A stretch of DNA of 64,000 nucleotides from Stutzerimonas frequens (lineage in GTDB: Bacteria > Pseudomonadota > Gammaproteobacteria > Pseudomonadales > Pseudomonadaceae): positions 248,001 through 312,000 of the forward strand of contig NZ_JAMOHM010000001.1 of assembly GCF_024448335.1 (NCBI RefSeq), written 5' to 3'. The notes under the pieces were generated by a model. It saw only the letters and a list, made by a program, of their open reading frames with translations, ran no database searches and was not told the origin of the DNA. Numbering within the stretch: position 1 is the first letter of the stretch; every line of letters starts with the position of its first letter. The position numbers were made by a program, and so were the translations under genes. Shown here piece after piece: positions 33,730 to 42,105 of the stretch.

Positions 33730-35118
33730 TCAACCGTCCTCGCGCTCGCCGAGGCGCCGGTACAGGGTGCGCCGGCCGATGCCCAGCAGGGCCGCCGCGC
33801 GGCGCTTGTTGCCGTCCACCAGTTTCAGCACGTGTTCGATATAGCGCAGTTCCAGCTCTTCCAGTGTCGGCAAAAGTGGACCGTCGCTGAGCTGGGCGAG
33901 CAGCTCGGCACCGGCACTGCGCGCCTTGTCATCACGATAGTCGGCGATGCGGCTGGGCAGGTGCTCCAGCTCGATGCTGCGCCCGTGGCAGAAGGTCACC
34001 GCACGCTCGATGGCGTTCTGCAGTTCGCGCACGTTGCCGGGGAACGGATAGCGCCGCAGCTGCGCCAGTGCCGCCGGCGCGATGCCGCGCACCGGCCGCC
34101 CGCTGCGCGCGGCGAAGTGGGCGACGAAACCGGCCGCCAGCAGTTCGAGATCCTCTTCGCGATCACGCAGCGGCGGCACCTGCAGGATGAAGGTTTCCAG
34201 ACGGAAGAACAGGTCCTCGCGGAAGGCCTCGCGCCCCGCCTCGGTTTCCAGCGGGCGGTTGCTAGCGGCAATGATGCGCACGTCCACGCTCAGCTCGCGC
34301 TCGGCACCCACCGGGCGGATCGTGCCTTCCTGCAGCACGCGCAGGAGCTTGGCCTGCAGCGGCAGCGGCATCTCGCCGATCTCGTCGAGAAACAGCGTGC
34401 CACCGTCAGCCTGCTGGAACAGCCCCTTGTGCGCGCGGTTGGCGCCGGTGAAGGCACCGGCGACGTGACCGAAGAACTCGCTTTCTAGCAATTCGGCCGG
34501 CAACCCGGCGCAGTTGATCGCGAGGAACGGCCCCTTGGCGCGCTCGCTCTCGGCATGCACCGCCCTGGCCACCAGCTCCTTGCCGGTGCCGCTCTCACCG
34601 ATCACCAGCACCGGCCCCTCGGCGCGAGCAAGTTGGCGGATCTGGTCGAACAAGCCACGCATCACCCGGCTGCGGCCGAGCATGCCGTGGAAGCGATCAT
34701 CGCTGAGCAGCTGCTGGAAGCGCCGCACCTCGTCGCGCAGACGGCGTGTCTCCAGCGCCCGGGCCACCGCCAGGGCGAAGTGCTCGAGGTCGAGCGGCTT
34801 GGTGAGGAATTCGTCGGCGCCCTCCTTGAGCGCCGCCACCGCCTGCTGGATGCTGCCGAACGCGGTGATCACCAGAAAGGCCGGCGCCGCCTGCATCATC
34901 TTGACCCGTCGCAACAGCGCCATGCCATCGGCACCGGGCAGGCGCAGATCGCTGACCACCAGCGCCGGCTCCCAGCTTTCCAGCGAGCCGACCGCCTCCT
35001 CCGCGCTGGCCAGCGCACGCACCTGCAGGCCGCGATCTTCCAGCTCCTCGACCAGCAACTGGCGCAGGCTGTCGTCGTCCTCGACCAGCAGCACCCGCTC
35101 CTGCGTCACTTCAGTCAT
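33730..35118 (-). CDS. NtrC-family sigma-54-dependent response regulator
   Basis: 462 residues. Receiver 1-120 with Asp57 in VVSDLRLPGADG; AAA+ domain about 145-370 with Walker A GESGTGKE, the sigma-54 contact loop GAFTGA, and Walker [13 protein letters not shown]-terminal Fis-type helix-turn-helix (NKRRAAALLGIGRRTLYRRLGE). Activators of this type drive RNA polymerase with sigma-54. It is co-transcribed with the sensor kinase (8-bp overlap). Divergent from that pair is a gene with a near-consensus sigma-54 promoter at 36690-36705, which is its most likely target. The inducing signal is unknown. Confidence 0.92.
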   Translation of the reverse strand: MTEVTQERVLLVEDDDSLRQLLVEELEDRGLQVRALASAEEAVGSLESWEPALVVSDLRLPGADGMALLRRVKMMQAAPAFLVITAFGSIQQAVAALKEGADEFLTKPLDLEHFALAVARALETRRLRDEVRRFQQLLSDDRFHGMLGRSRVMRGLFDQIRQLARAEGPVLVIGESGTGKELVARAVHAESERAKGPFLAINCAGLPAELLESEFFGHVAGAFTGANRAHKGLFQQADGGTLFLDEIGEMPLPLQAKLLRVLQEGTIRPVGAERELSVDVRIIAASNRPLETEAGREAFREDLFFRLETFILQVPPLRDREEDLELLAAGFVAHFAARSGRPVRGIAPAALAQLRRYPFPGNVRELQNAIERAVTFCHGRSIELEHLPSRIADYRDDKARSAGAELLAQLSDGPLLPTLEELELRYIEHVLKLVDGNKRRAAALLGIGRRTLYRRLGEREDG

Positions 35119-36592
35119 GCTCGACCTCCTCGTCGATCAATGGCAATGCGATACGGAAGGCTGCGCCCGGCAGGTCGCCGTCGACCAGTTCGATACGTCC
35201 GCCGCACTCGCCGACCACGCCATGGGCCACTGCCAGCCCCAGCCCGCTGCCCTCACCCACCGGCTTGGTGGTGAAGAACGGCTCGAACAGCGCCGCGCGG
35301 TTCGACTCGGCAATGCCGGGGCCATCGTCCTCGACCTGCAACATCAATTCGGCACCATCGCGCCACCAGCGCAGGCGCACCAATCCGCCAGGGCTGGCCT
35401 GGGCGGCATTGCGCAGCAGATTGGTCAGCGCCTGCTCGAAACGCGGCGGGTCGACCCGGCAGTACAGGGTTTGCGCCGGTGCCTGCAGCTCCAGCCGAAC
35501 CTGCAGTGCAGCCAGCTCATCGGCCACCGCCGCGGCTGCCGAATGCGCCAGCACCTCGGCGGGCACCTTGCGCAGCGGCGAGCCGGCGGCGCGGCCGAAA
35601 TCCAGCAGCTGGCGGACGATGGCACTGAGCCGCGCCACCTGCTGGCGAATCTGCAACAGCGCGCGGCGGTGGGTTTCGCCCAGCTCATCGTCGCGCAACA
35701 CCCGCTGCGCCTTGCCATCGATCACGCTGAGCGGGCTGCCCAGCTCATGCGCCACCCCGGCTGCCAACCGCCCCACTGCCGCCAGCTGCTGGCTCTGACG
35801 CAGGCGCGCCTGCAACTGCTCCTCGCGGGCCTGCTGCTCGGCGACCTGGCGCTCGGCGGCGGCGATACTGTCGAGCATCTGATTCAGCGCGCCGGAGAGC
35901 ACGACGATCTCCTGCGGCCCGCTGCGCGGCGCTCGATGCTCGCGCTCGCCGGCCGCGACCCGCTCCATGCTGCGCGCCAGCTGCTGCAGATGCTTGCCCA
36001 CCGCGGAGCGATGGCCGAGCAGGATCACCACCAGCGCCACCCCGGCGAGCAAGCTGCCGAGGCCCGCAGCGATCAGCCGCAGGCGGCGGATGTCCTGCTC
36101 GAAATCACCCCAGCGTCGGGTCACCTGCAGCAGGCCATTGATCTGCCCGCCACTTTCTTCCAGCGGAACGAAGTAGGAATACACCGGGCGGCCATTGATG
36201 CGCTGATAGGTGCCGGTCCGCTCGCCACCGGCGGTGAGCTGCTGGATCGCCGACTCATCCTGATCCGGTTCCACCGCGCCGGCATAAGCCGCGAGCTTGC
36301 CGTCACGGTCGTAGACATAGGCGCCATACACACGACCGACGCCAAGCACCGATTCCAGCACCTGCTGCAGGGTGCGCTCGTGGTTCTTCTCCAGGCTGGC
36401 GCTGAGCGGCAGGCGCACCGCCCGCGCGACCAGCTCGACCTCGGCCTGCAGGCGCCGTTCGCTGCTGCGCTCGACCGTCCAGAGCACCACCGAACTGAAG
36501 CCGAACATGATCGCCATCAGCGGCACGATGACCTTGAGCAACAGCGCGCCACGCAAGCTCGCCGGGCGCTGCCAGATTGATACATGTGTCAT
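35111..36592 (-). CDS. Membrane sensor histidine kinase, partner of the sigma-54 regulator
   Basis: 493 residues. Membrane helix about 18-40, periplasmic sensor about 41-168 (with YGAYVYDRDGKLAAYAGAV and RPVYSYFVPLEE, a PAS/CACHE-like appearance), second helix about 172-195, HAMP, then a coiled coil rich in Gln and Arg. Phospho-acceptor His282 lies in GVAHELGSPLSVIDGKA; ATPase motifs NLLRNAAQASPGG, VEDDGPGIAESNRA and GEGSGLGLAVAHGVV follow. This is the NtrB/ZraS-like class that pairs with NtrC-family regulators. It overlaps the regulator gene and faces the DUF4168 gene across 150 bp. Confidence 0.9.
   Translation of the reverse strand: MTHVSIWQRPASLRGALLLKVIVPLMAIMFGFSSVVLWTVERSSERRLQAEVELVARAVRLPLSASLEKNHERTLQQVLESVLGVGRVYGAYVYDRDGKLAAYAGAVEPDQDESAIQQLTAGGERTGTYQRINGRPVYSYFVPLEESGGQINGLLQVTRRWGDFEQDIRRLRLIAAGLGSLLAGVALVVILLGHRSAVGKHLQQLARSMERVAAGEREHRAPRSGPQEIVVLSGALNQMLDSIAAAERQVAEQQAREEQLQARLRQSQQLAAVGRLAAGVAHELGSPLSVIDGKAQRVLRDDELGETHRRALLQIRQQVARLSAIVRQLLDFGRAAGSPLRKVPAEVLAHSAAAAVADELAALQVRLELQAPAQTLYCRVDPPRFEQALTNLLRNAAQASPGGLVRLRWWRDGAELMLQVEDDGPGIAESNRAALFEPFFTTKPVGEGSGLGLAVAHGVVGECGGRIELVDGDLPGAAFRIALPLIDEEVEHD
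36578..36591. promoter_or_regulatory. Candidate upstream activator site for the sigma-54 promoter
   Basis: TGATACATGTGTCA is a near-perfect palindrome (one mismatched pair). A second, overlapping symmetric element GTGTC-N6-GCACAC starts within it. The centre is about 105 bp upstream of the -24/-12 element at 36690, a usual enhancer distance for NtrC-type activators. It overlaps the first codons of the kinase gene, so chance symmetry is possible. Confidence 0.35.
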
Positions 36593-36689
36593 TCCGGCAC
36601 ACTACAGCAGGCCACTGGCTACGGCCAGCGCGCCCCGATGAAACGATCAATTACTTATATTTCAATCAGTTACGTTAAGAGTGAGCACC

Positions 36690-36705
36690 TGGCACGGCTG
36701 CTGCA
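36690..36705 (+). promoter_or_regulatory. Sigma-54 promoter of the DUF4168 gene
   Basis: TGGCACGGCTGCTGCA matches the sigma-54 consensus TGGCACG-N5-TGCA at every conserved position, with GG and GC exactly 12 bp apart. It ends 36 bp before the start codon of the secreted DUF4168 protein. Next to it lies a divergent NtrC-type activator and its kinase. Confidence 0.88.
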
Positions 36706-36741
36706 CTGTTAAAGGCGTCTTTAACCGAAGCAGGAATGAAC

Positions 36742-37131
36742 ATGACCCAGCACAACGCTCGTCTCGCCTTCACCGGAATCCTCTCGCTGTTCCTCGGCCT
36801 GGCCGCCCCCCTTGCATCGGCGCAATCAGCCAACCCGGCCCCCACCGCGCAGCCTGCGGCCGGTGTACAGGCCCAGCAGTTCGGTGAGAAAAAACTGGAA
36901 AGCTTCGCCGAGTCGCTCGGCGAGATCATGGAGATCCGCGAGGAATTCACCGGCAAGCTGCAGCAGACCGAAGACGCCGACAAGGCCCGCGATCTTCAGC
37001 AGCAGGCCAACGAGAAGATGCTCGGCGTGATCGAGGAAAACGACATCAGCATCGACGAGTACAACGCCATCAACCAAGCCGTGCAGACCGACCCGGAGCT
37101 GCGCAACCGTGTGATCGCGATGATGAAGTGA
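36742..37131 (+). CDS. Secreted DUF4168 protein
   Basis: 129 residues. Of the two ATGs, the second (36742) has AGGA at proper spacing; the first abuts it. Signal peptide residues 1-28 (GILSLFLGLAAPLASAQ). The mature part is helical and acidic: FGEKKLESFAESLGEIMEIREEFTGKLQQTEDADKARDLQQQANEKMLGVIEENDISIDEYNAI, matching DUF4168. Members are small exported proteins of unknown function. Its promoter is of the sigma-54 type and its neighbours are a matching activator and kinase, so expression is probably signal-induced. A terminator follows. Confidence 0.87.
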   Translation: MTQHNARLAFTGILSLFLGLAAPLASAQSANPAPTAQPAAGVQAQQFGEKKLESFAESLGEIMEIREEFTGKLQQTEDADKARDLQQQANEKMLGVIEENDISIDEYNAINQAVQTDPELRNRVIAMMK

Positions 37132-37177
37132 AGCGTTGCTGTAGCGCTGCGTTAAGCACGTTACGCGACGGGAAATG

Positions 37178-37208
37178 CCCCGCTCAGGCGATGCGAGCGG
37201 GGTTGTTT
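37178..37208 (+). terminator. Rho-independent terminator after the DUF4168 gene
   Basis: CCCCGCTC pairs with GAGCGGGG around a 9-base loop and is followed by TTGTTT, 46 bp after the stop codon. Confidence 0.8.
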
Positions 37209-37300
37209 CGCTTCATGTGGCCTGAGCGCGAGTCCCAGCTTCGCGCTCGGCATGCAACGGGTAGCGGTGGCATACAACGCAGCCCCCCTTTGACGAACGG

Positions 37301-37618
37301 TTACTCAAGCTCGCCTGGTGTAGCTGACTGGTGAGGTGGGTCTGCGGTCACCGTATCCTGTTCGGTCCGATGCAGATTTCGATTAGGTACCGATTCGCTG
37401 TCCGACAAACCTTCGACCGGCCGACCGTCCTCCGTGACGATCTGCCCCTGCTCGTTTCGATGTGTTTCGAGCTTCTCCTGAGGGGTCGGTTTACCCATCT
37501 GACTTGCCCGCGAGCCAGTGTCATCACGAGGGGTACCTGCCGGCCATTGTGCGGCCGCATGCGGTACGGATAGAAAAAGCGTGGCCATCGAAATGGAAGC
37601 AAGCAAGTATCTGTTCAT
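37301..37618 (-). CDS. Small secreted hydrophilic protein
   Basis: 105 residues with AGAGGAG 6 bp before the ATG. Signal peptide residues 1-23 (LASISMATLFLSVPHAAA-Q). The mature part is charged, rich in Pro, Thr, Glu and Asp, without Cys, and probably disordered (KPTPQEKLETHRNEQGQIVTEDGRPVEGLSD). It resembles in style, not in detectable sequence, the two small exported proteins near 5 kb. No family recognised. Confidence 0.6.
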   Translation of the reverse strand: MNRYLLASISMATLFLSVPHAAAQWPAGTPRDDTGSRASQMGKPTPQEKLETHRNEQGQIVTEDGRPVEGLSDSESVPNRNLHRTEQDTVTADPPHQSATPGELE

Positions 37619-37679
37619 GGTGTTCTCCTCTTCCCCTGGGCGGTGAGCCCAGCTCAGGGCGGTGGAATCTTCTGCCCAA

Positions 37680-38042
37680 TCAATTACTCGCTGCGCCTAC
37701 TGGCTTGCAGACGAGCATGGCAATCGGGCCGCCCGCGGAATATTTACCCGGCACTTGCATGACGACCTCTTCGTTCGGGCTGATCGAAGCAGCGGGTGTA
37801 GCCGTCATGGCCGTTTCCTCAGGCAGAGCATGGAATTGGCAGGAAGCGGTCTCCGCGCTGCGGTTGGTCACCTTGATCGCCAGTACACCACGCAGATCGA
37901 CCTGTTCAGAGGATGCCGAAGGCACGCCAAGTTCCTCGATCCCCATATTCATGCCATTCAGACGAGTCACGACCATCGGGTCGTCGGCTAGAGCAGGGAG
38001 AGCAGACGCGAGGGCAGCGAACGCCAAAATTGGTCTTTTCAT
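37680..38042 (-). CDS. Small exported protein of unknown function
   Basis: 120 residues. Signal peptide residues 1-19 (LAFAALASALPALA-D). The rest looks like a single small beta domain: VDLRGVLAIKVTNRSAETASCQFHALPEETAMTATPAASISPNEEVVMQVPGKYSAGGPIAMLVCKP. Two Cys residues could form a disulfide in the periplasm. I do not recognise a named family. It lies just upstream of another small secreted protein gene on the same strand. Confidence 0.62.
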   Translation of the reverse strand: MKRPILAFAALASALPALADDPMVVTRLNGMNMGIEELGVPSASSEQVDLRGVLAIKVTNRSAETASCQFHALPEETAMTATPAASISPNEEVVMQVPGKYSAGGPIAMLVCKPVGAASN

Positions 38043-38184
38043 CCGGGTTCTCCATTGAGTCCTACTACGTGAGAACGGTCAGGCACCAAGGAGTTCGCTG
38101 GCCCGTCAGGTCACGGCGGGCCCGCAATAATTCGCGCCACCTCTCCCCCTCGGCTTGCAGGTGCTCGGGCACGATGTCGTTTTT

Positions 38185-39081
38185 TCAACTGCCACCCTCT
38201 ACAGCAGCAAGACGCGCACGAAAGTCGAAGTAGTGTTCAAGCACCCGCTCCGGCGCCTCGACCTGCGGGTAGTGGCCGATGCCCTCCAGCAGCACGGTGT
38301 CGGGCGTCGGAATCAGCTCGCGGTAGCGGGCCACCATGTGTGCACCCGAGATTGGATCGGCGGCACCGTCGATCACCCGCAACGGCACATTGCAGCGCTG
38401 CATGGCTGTCACCCAGCGCTCGCGTTGCCTGACCCGCTCGGGCATGTAGCGGATCAGCCGGTGCATCACCGCCGGTCCGTCGCTCTCGGCGATCAGTCGC
38501 CAGTAATCGTCCAGCTCGGCGTCGCTCGGCTGCGTCTGCGCACCGAACACCCGGCCGAAGGTCGCCCCGAGCGTACGCCGCGAGAACAGCCTGCCCAGCA
38601 GGAAGCCGAACGGGCCGAGCAGCAGCTTCTGCACCCGCACCGGATGATGGGTTTCCGGGAACAGCCCGCCATTGAGGAACACGCAGCTGGCCAGCGCGAT
38701 GCGCCCTTCGCAATGCCGCGCCAGCAGCTCCTGAGCCACGCTGTCGCCATAGTCATGCGCCAGCACATGGATCGCACCGCCGATACCCAGCTCCGCCAGC
38801 AGTGCCTGCTGCAGGTCGGCCTGCTCGATCAGGCTGTAGGCGTGCCCGCGCGGCTTGGCCGAATAGCCGAAGCCGAGCATGTCGCAGGCAACCAGCCGAT
38901 AGCGCGCCGCAAGCGGCTGCCAGACCTTGTGCCAATCCCAGCTGGCGGTGGGAAAGCCATGGATCAGCAGCAGCGGCTCGCCTTCGCCAGCCGTCCAGTA
39001 GCGGATGCGCTTGCCGCCAAAATCGAACTCGCGAGCGCTGGCGCGCCAGCTATCCAGTGCTATGCCGTCGGTGCTACTCAT
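38185..39081 (-). CDS. Alpha/beta hydrolase with Asp nucleophile (epoxide hydrolase/dehalogenase-like)
   Basis: 298 residues. Oxyanion motif LLLIHGFPTASWDWHKVW (HGFP), nucleophile elbow VLAHDYGDSVAQELLAR with Asp rather than Ser, lid region about 140-215, acid residue in DGAADPISG, and catalytic His in GIGHYPQVEAPERVLEHYF. An Asp nucleophile with HGFPT is typical of epoxide hydrolases, haloalkane dehalogenases and the MEST-like subgroup. The substrate is not predictable. The gene stands alone. Confidence 0.85.
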   Translation of the reverse strand: MSSTDGIALDSWRASAREFDFGGKRIRYWTAGEGEPLLLIHGFPTASWDWHKVWQPLAARYRLVACDMLGFGYSAKPRGHAYSLIEQADLQQALLAELGIGGAIHVLAHDYGDSVAQELLARHCEGRIALASCVFLNGGLFPETHHPVRVQKLLLGPFGFLLGRLFSRRTLGATFGRVFGAQTQPSDAELDDYWRLIAESDGPAVMHRLIRYMPERVRQRERWVTAMQRCNVPLRVIDGAADPISGAHMVARYRELIPTPDTVLLEGIGHYPQVEAPERVLEHYFDFRARLAAVEGGS

Positions 39082-39389
39082 TCGTTCTTCTTGTTTTCGT
39101 GGAGACGAAGCCAGTCTAGCGGGGTGCCGTGGAATGACGACTTGCTGTGCCGGCCAGCTTGGTGGCCCGGCGAGTCAGCCGGGCGCTGCTATCCCGTCTA
39201 GTCCTTCGCCTTCGACGGTGTGGCCGGTGCCCTTGCAGAGACCCTCGCCAAGCTGGGGCTGCGAGTAACCGCGTCAGGATCCGTTCGGCCGTCGGTAACC
39301 GCAGCGGCCGACCTCTCCCCGCTTATCGGGGTTGCACATAGGACACCCATCGATATCCATCCCATACGGCTTGCCGGAAGGAGGAACAG
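39082..39389. other. 308-bp intergenic region between hydrolase and AsmA-like genes
   Basis: No gene with a plausible start is seen. A short stretch near 39200-39280 reads as FAFDGVAGALAETLAKLGLRVTASG in one frame, which looks protein-like, but it lacks a start and homologous context. A small hairpin (CCCCG-CTTAT-CGGGG) lies at about 39317-39331. The right end holds GGAGGAACAG, the ribosome site of the next gene. Confidence 0.45.
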
Positions 39390-40989
39390 GTGTCCAAAGC
39401 GACCCCATGGCTGCTGGCCGGTCTTGCCGGCATTCTCGTTCTGCTGGGCGGTCTTGCCCTGCTGGCCGAGTCACCCTGGGCCCGGCAACTGATCGAGCGC
39501 CAGCTGAGCCAGCGCCTGGACGGGCGCGCGGTGTCCATCGGCGAATTCGACATCGAATGGGGCTTGCCGCTGGGCGTGCAGCTTCGCGACCTGCGCATCG
39601 CCAACGCCGACTGGGCATCCGACGCGCCGCTGCTGACGCTCGACGCGTTGCGTGCCCGGCTGGGCGTCGGTGCCCTGTTGACCGGTGACGTGCAGCTGCG
39701 GTCGCTCCAGCTGGTTCAACCTCAAGTCCACCTCGCCCGCCAAGCCGATGGTCAAACGAACTGGGCCGCGCCGCTGGGTGACGGCCCGGAGCAAGGTTCG
39801 CTGCCGTTCAGCCCCGATCCCTTGCGCATCCGCGACGGCGAGATCCATTACCGCGATGCCCAGCTCGACCTTCAGCTTGACCTGTCGGTGGCGACGCCTC
39901 CCAGTGACGAAGGTCCGCGTCGGCTGAACGTGGAAGGTTCCGGCCAATTCCGCGGCCGTCCCGTCAGCCTGACGCTCATCGGTGACCCACCAGCGCGGGC
40001 GCTGGCGGCCGACGCCCCTTATACCCTCTCGCTGAACGCCCAGCTTGGCGCTCTGCAACTGCGGTTCGAGGGACAGAGTGCCTCGCTACCCAGCCTTGAG
40101 CAGCTGCAGGGCCGGTTGACGGCCTCTGCGTCGGACGCCATGGCCTTCGATGCGCTGCCGATCGACCTGCCGCCGCTCAGGCTGCAGGCAAACACGCGGC
40201 GCGACGGCTCGCAGTGGGCGTTGAGCGATATCGACCTGCGTACCAACGGCAGCCATCTGACCGGTGCGGCGAGCGTGCAGGCCGGTTCCGAGCCAAGGGT
40301 GGCCATCCGCCTCGAAGGCGACCAGCTGGACCTCGACCGCTGGGGCCTGATGCCTCGACCGACCCGCACGGGCGAGCGCCGCCCCATGGCAGCCGATCGC
40401 CTGTTGGGCAATGCCCGCGACCTGCTCGAACGGGCTGCGATTGGCCGTCAGCGGGCAGTCCGCGGCGGAGATGGCGGCCGGCGCCGACGGCCGCCTGGAG
40501 CTAGCCATGTCGGGCGGCCAGTTGGACAAGGTCGCGATCGAGCTACTCGGGCTCAACGCGGGCGAAGCCTCGATCGCCGCGCTCATCAACGACGCACCTA
40601 CCGACATGAGCTGCGGCTACCTGCGTTTCGACGCCGACGCCGGCATTGCGCATCTGGAGCGGTTCTTCGTCAGCACCCAAGACAGCAACCTGACCGGGGG
40701 CGGCCAGATCGACCTGGCCACCGAGCGGTTGAAACTGGCATTCGACGCCCACGCCAGAGACTTCAGCCTGCTATCGGGTCAGGCGCCGATCCAACTGCGT
40801 GGCACCTTGCGTGATCCGCAAGTGGAAGTGATCACCGACACGCTGGTCGCCCGCGGGCTCGCCAGCGTCCTGGGCGCCATCGTCGCGCCGCCGCTGGCGA
40901 TTCTGCCGTGGCTCGAACCCGGTTTCGGCGAAGGTTCGGGCATGGGCTGCGACAAGGCGCTGAAGCAATTCGAACGGACCGGGACCTAG
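39390..40989 (+). pseudogene. AsmA-family inner membrane protein, frame disrupted
   Basis: GTG start with GGAGGAACAG upstream. One frame gives a membrane anchor (WLLAGLAGILVLLGGLALLA) and AsmA-like domains (LEGDQLDLDRWGLMP) to about codon 345. The AsmA C-terminal signature is in another frame: LRLAVSGQSAAEMAAGADGRLELAMSGGQLDKVAIELLGLNAGEA, SNLTGGGQIDLATERLKLAFDAHARDFSLLSG, ending at 40989. The switch is near 40390-40440. The total span needs two extra bases (or one fewer), unlike the other disrupted genes, and homologues usually have more sequence between these parts, so a larger internal deletion is possible. AsmA proteins are linked to lipid transport and envelope maintenance. Confidence 0.78.
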
Positions 40990-41595
40990 CCGTACGCGTG
41001 TTGGGACATCGGTCCAGGCCCATTGCGCTGTTCCCGCGTGCAACCGGCAACAGCGGCGCGACCAGGGGCCGTCGACGTGTGCAAGCCTGCCAGTGGCGCA
41101 GGTGCGTCATTGGTCTGGCCTTTGCCATCGCCGCGATGGCCGGCCTGTCATAGGCACAAACGCTCGATGAGATCACTGACCGAACCGAACGGTTCGCTCA
41201 GCGGGAAACGCTGTTGGTCGCCCGCGCCGGCGAAATCGCCGTCGAGCGCGGCTAGCGTGGCCATCGCACGACAGCCGCCACGTACATCAGCTGCGCCTCG
41301 CGCCTTGGCAACGAATGGAGCTCTTCGATGCGCCGGTGCTGCTCTTCAAGCAGACGTTCGTGGCGGGCACGCGATCACCCGGCAGAGGGTGGACAAGCTG
41401 CTCGACTCGCCGTCTATCGGCAACATGCCCAATCGAGACAGCGACATCGGTTTCGCCAGCCACGCCGAATCCAGCGGAAACAGGACGAGCGAGACGGCGT
41501 ATGTGACGAGAACCGACCGGTCAGGCGGCCAGGGGCAACGGGGCGCAATTGCCGGTGGTAGAGTCGGCGGCGCCCTTCTGATCACTGGAGAAACC
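40990..41595. other. 606-bp region with coding relics, no intact gene
   Basis: In the frame ending at 41153, residues CVIGLAFAIAAMAGLS form a signal-peptide-like stretch cut by TAG at 41151; the frame then continues AQTLDEITDRTERFAQRETLLVARAGEIAVERG to a second TAG at about 41253. A further frame from 41315 gives MELFDAPVLLFKQTFVAG, also protein-like, before losing sense. These look like pieces of one or two decayed genes. I cannot name the families. The promoter of the DUF2147 gene must lie at the right end. Confidence 0.45.
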
Positions 41596-42042
41596 ATGCG
41601 CCCACTGTTCAATGCCCTGTTGCTGGCCCTGCCGCTCTCGCTCCCCTCGCTGGCCTCAGCTGCCGAATCGCCTGCCGGGCGCTGGCAGACCATCGACGAC
41701 GAGACCGGCAAGCCCAAGTCCATCGTCGAGATCCAGCAGGCCGCCGATGGCACGCTGACCGGCAAGGTGGCGCAGATTCTGCAATCGGAGCACGGGCCGA
41801 ACCCGCTCTGCAGCGAGTGCGAAGGCGAGCGCAAGGATCAGCCCATCACCGGCATGACCATCCTCTGGGACCTCAAGCCGGACGGCGAGCAGGCCTGGAG
41901 CGACGGCACCATCCTCGACCCGGCCAAGGGCAAGACCTATCGCTCCAAGGCCCGCCTGCTGGATGGCGGCGACAAGCTGGAAGTGCGCGGCTACATCGGC
42001 ATCGAGGCGCTGGGCCGCAGCCAGACCTGGGTTCGCCAGTAA
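41596..42042 (+). CDS. Exported DUF2147 family protein
   Basis: 148 residues; GGAGAAACC precedes the ATG. Signal peptide residues 1-23 (LLLALPLSLPSLASAA). The mature part is a clear DUF2147 domain: SPAGRWQTIDDETGKPKSIVEIQQAADGTLTGKVAQIL at the start, a CxxC pair in PLCSECEGERKDQPITGMTILWDLKP, then WSDGTILDPAKGKTYRSKARLLDGGDKLEVRGYIGIEALGRSQTW. These small periplasmic lipocalin-like proteins have no established function. Convergent with the chemoreceptor gene, 63 bp apart. Confidence 0.88.
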   Translation: MRPLFNALLLALPLSLPSLASAAESPAGRWQTIDDETGKPKSIVEIQQAADGTLTGKVAQILQSEHGPNPLCSECEGERKDQPITGMTILWDLKPDGEQAWSDGTILDPAKGKTYRSKARLLDGGDKLEVRGYIGIEALGRSQTWVRQ

Positions 42043-42105
42043 GCCTGACCGCGTACAACACCCAGGTATTTTGGCAGGGGCTGTTCGTCCGTGCGGCGCA
42101 CGGGG

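Noticed and set aside
34514-36580. 688-codon plus-strand open frame across the two-component genes
   Set aside because: Antisense shadow of the kinase and regulator; no motifs.
39200-39280. Protein-like stretch FAFDGVAGALAETLAKLGLRVTASG
   Set aside because: No start, no ribosome site and no continuation in frame; too short to call a gene or a relic with confidence.
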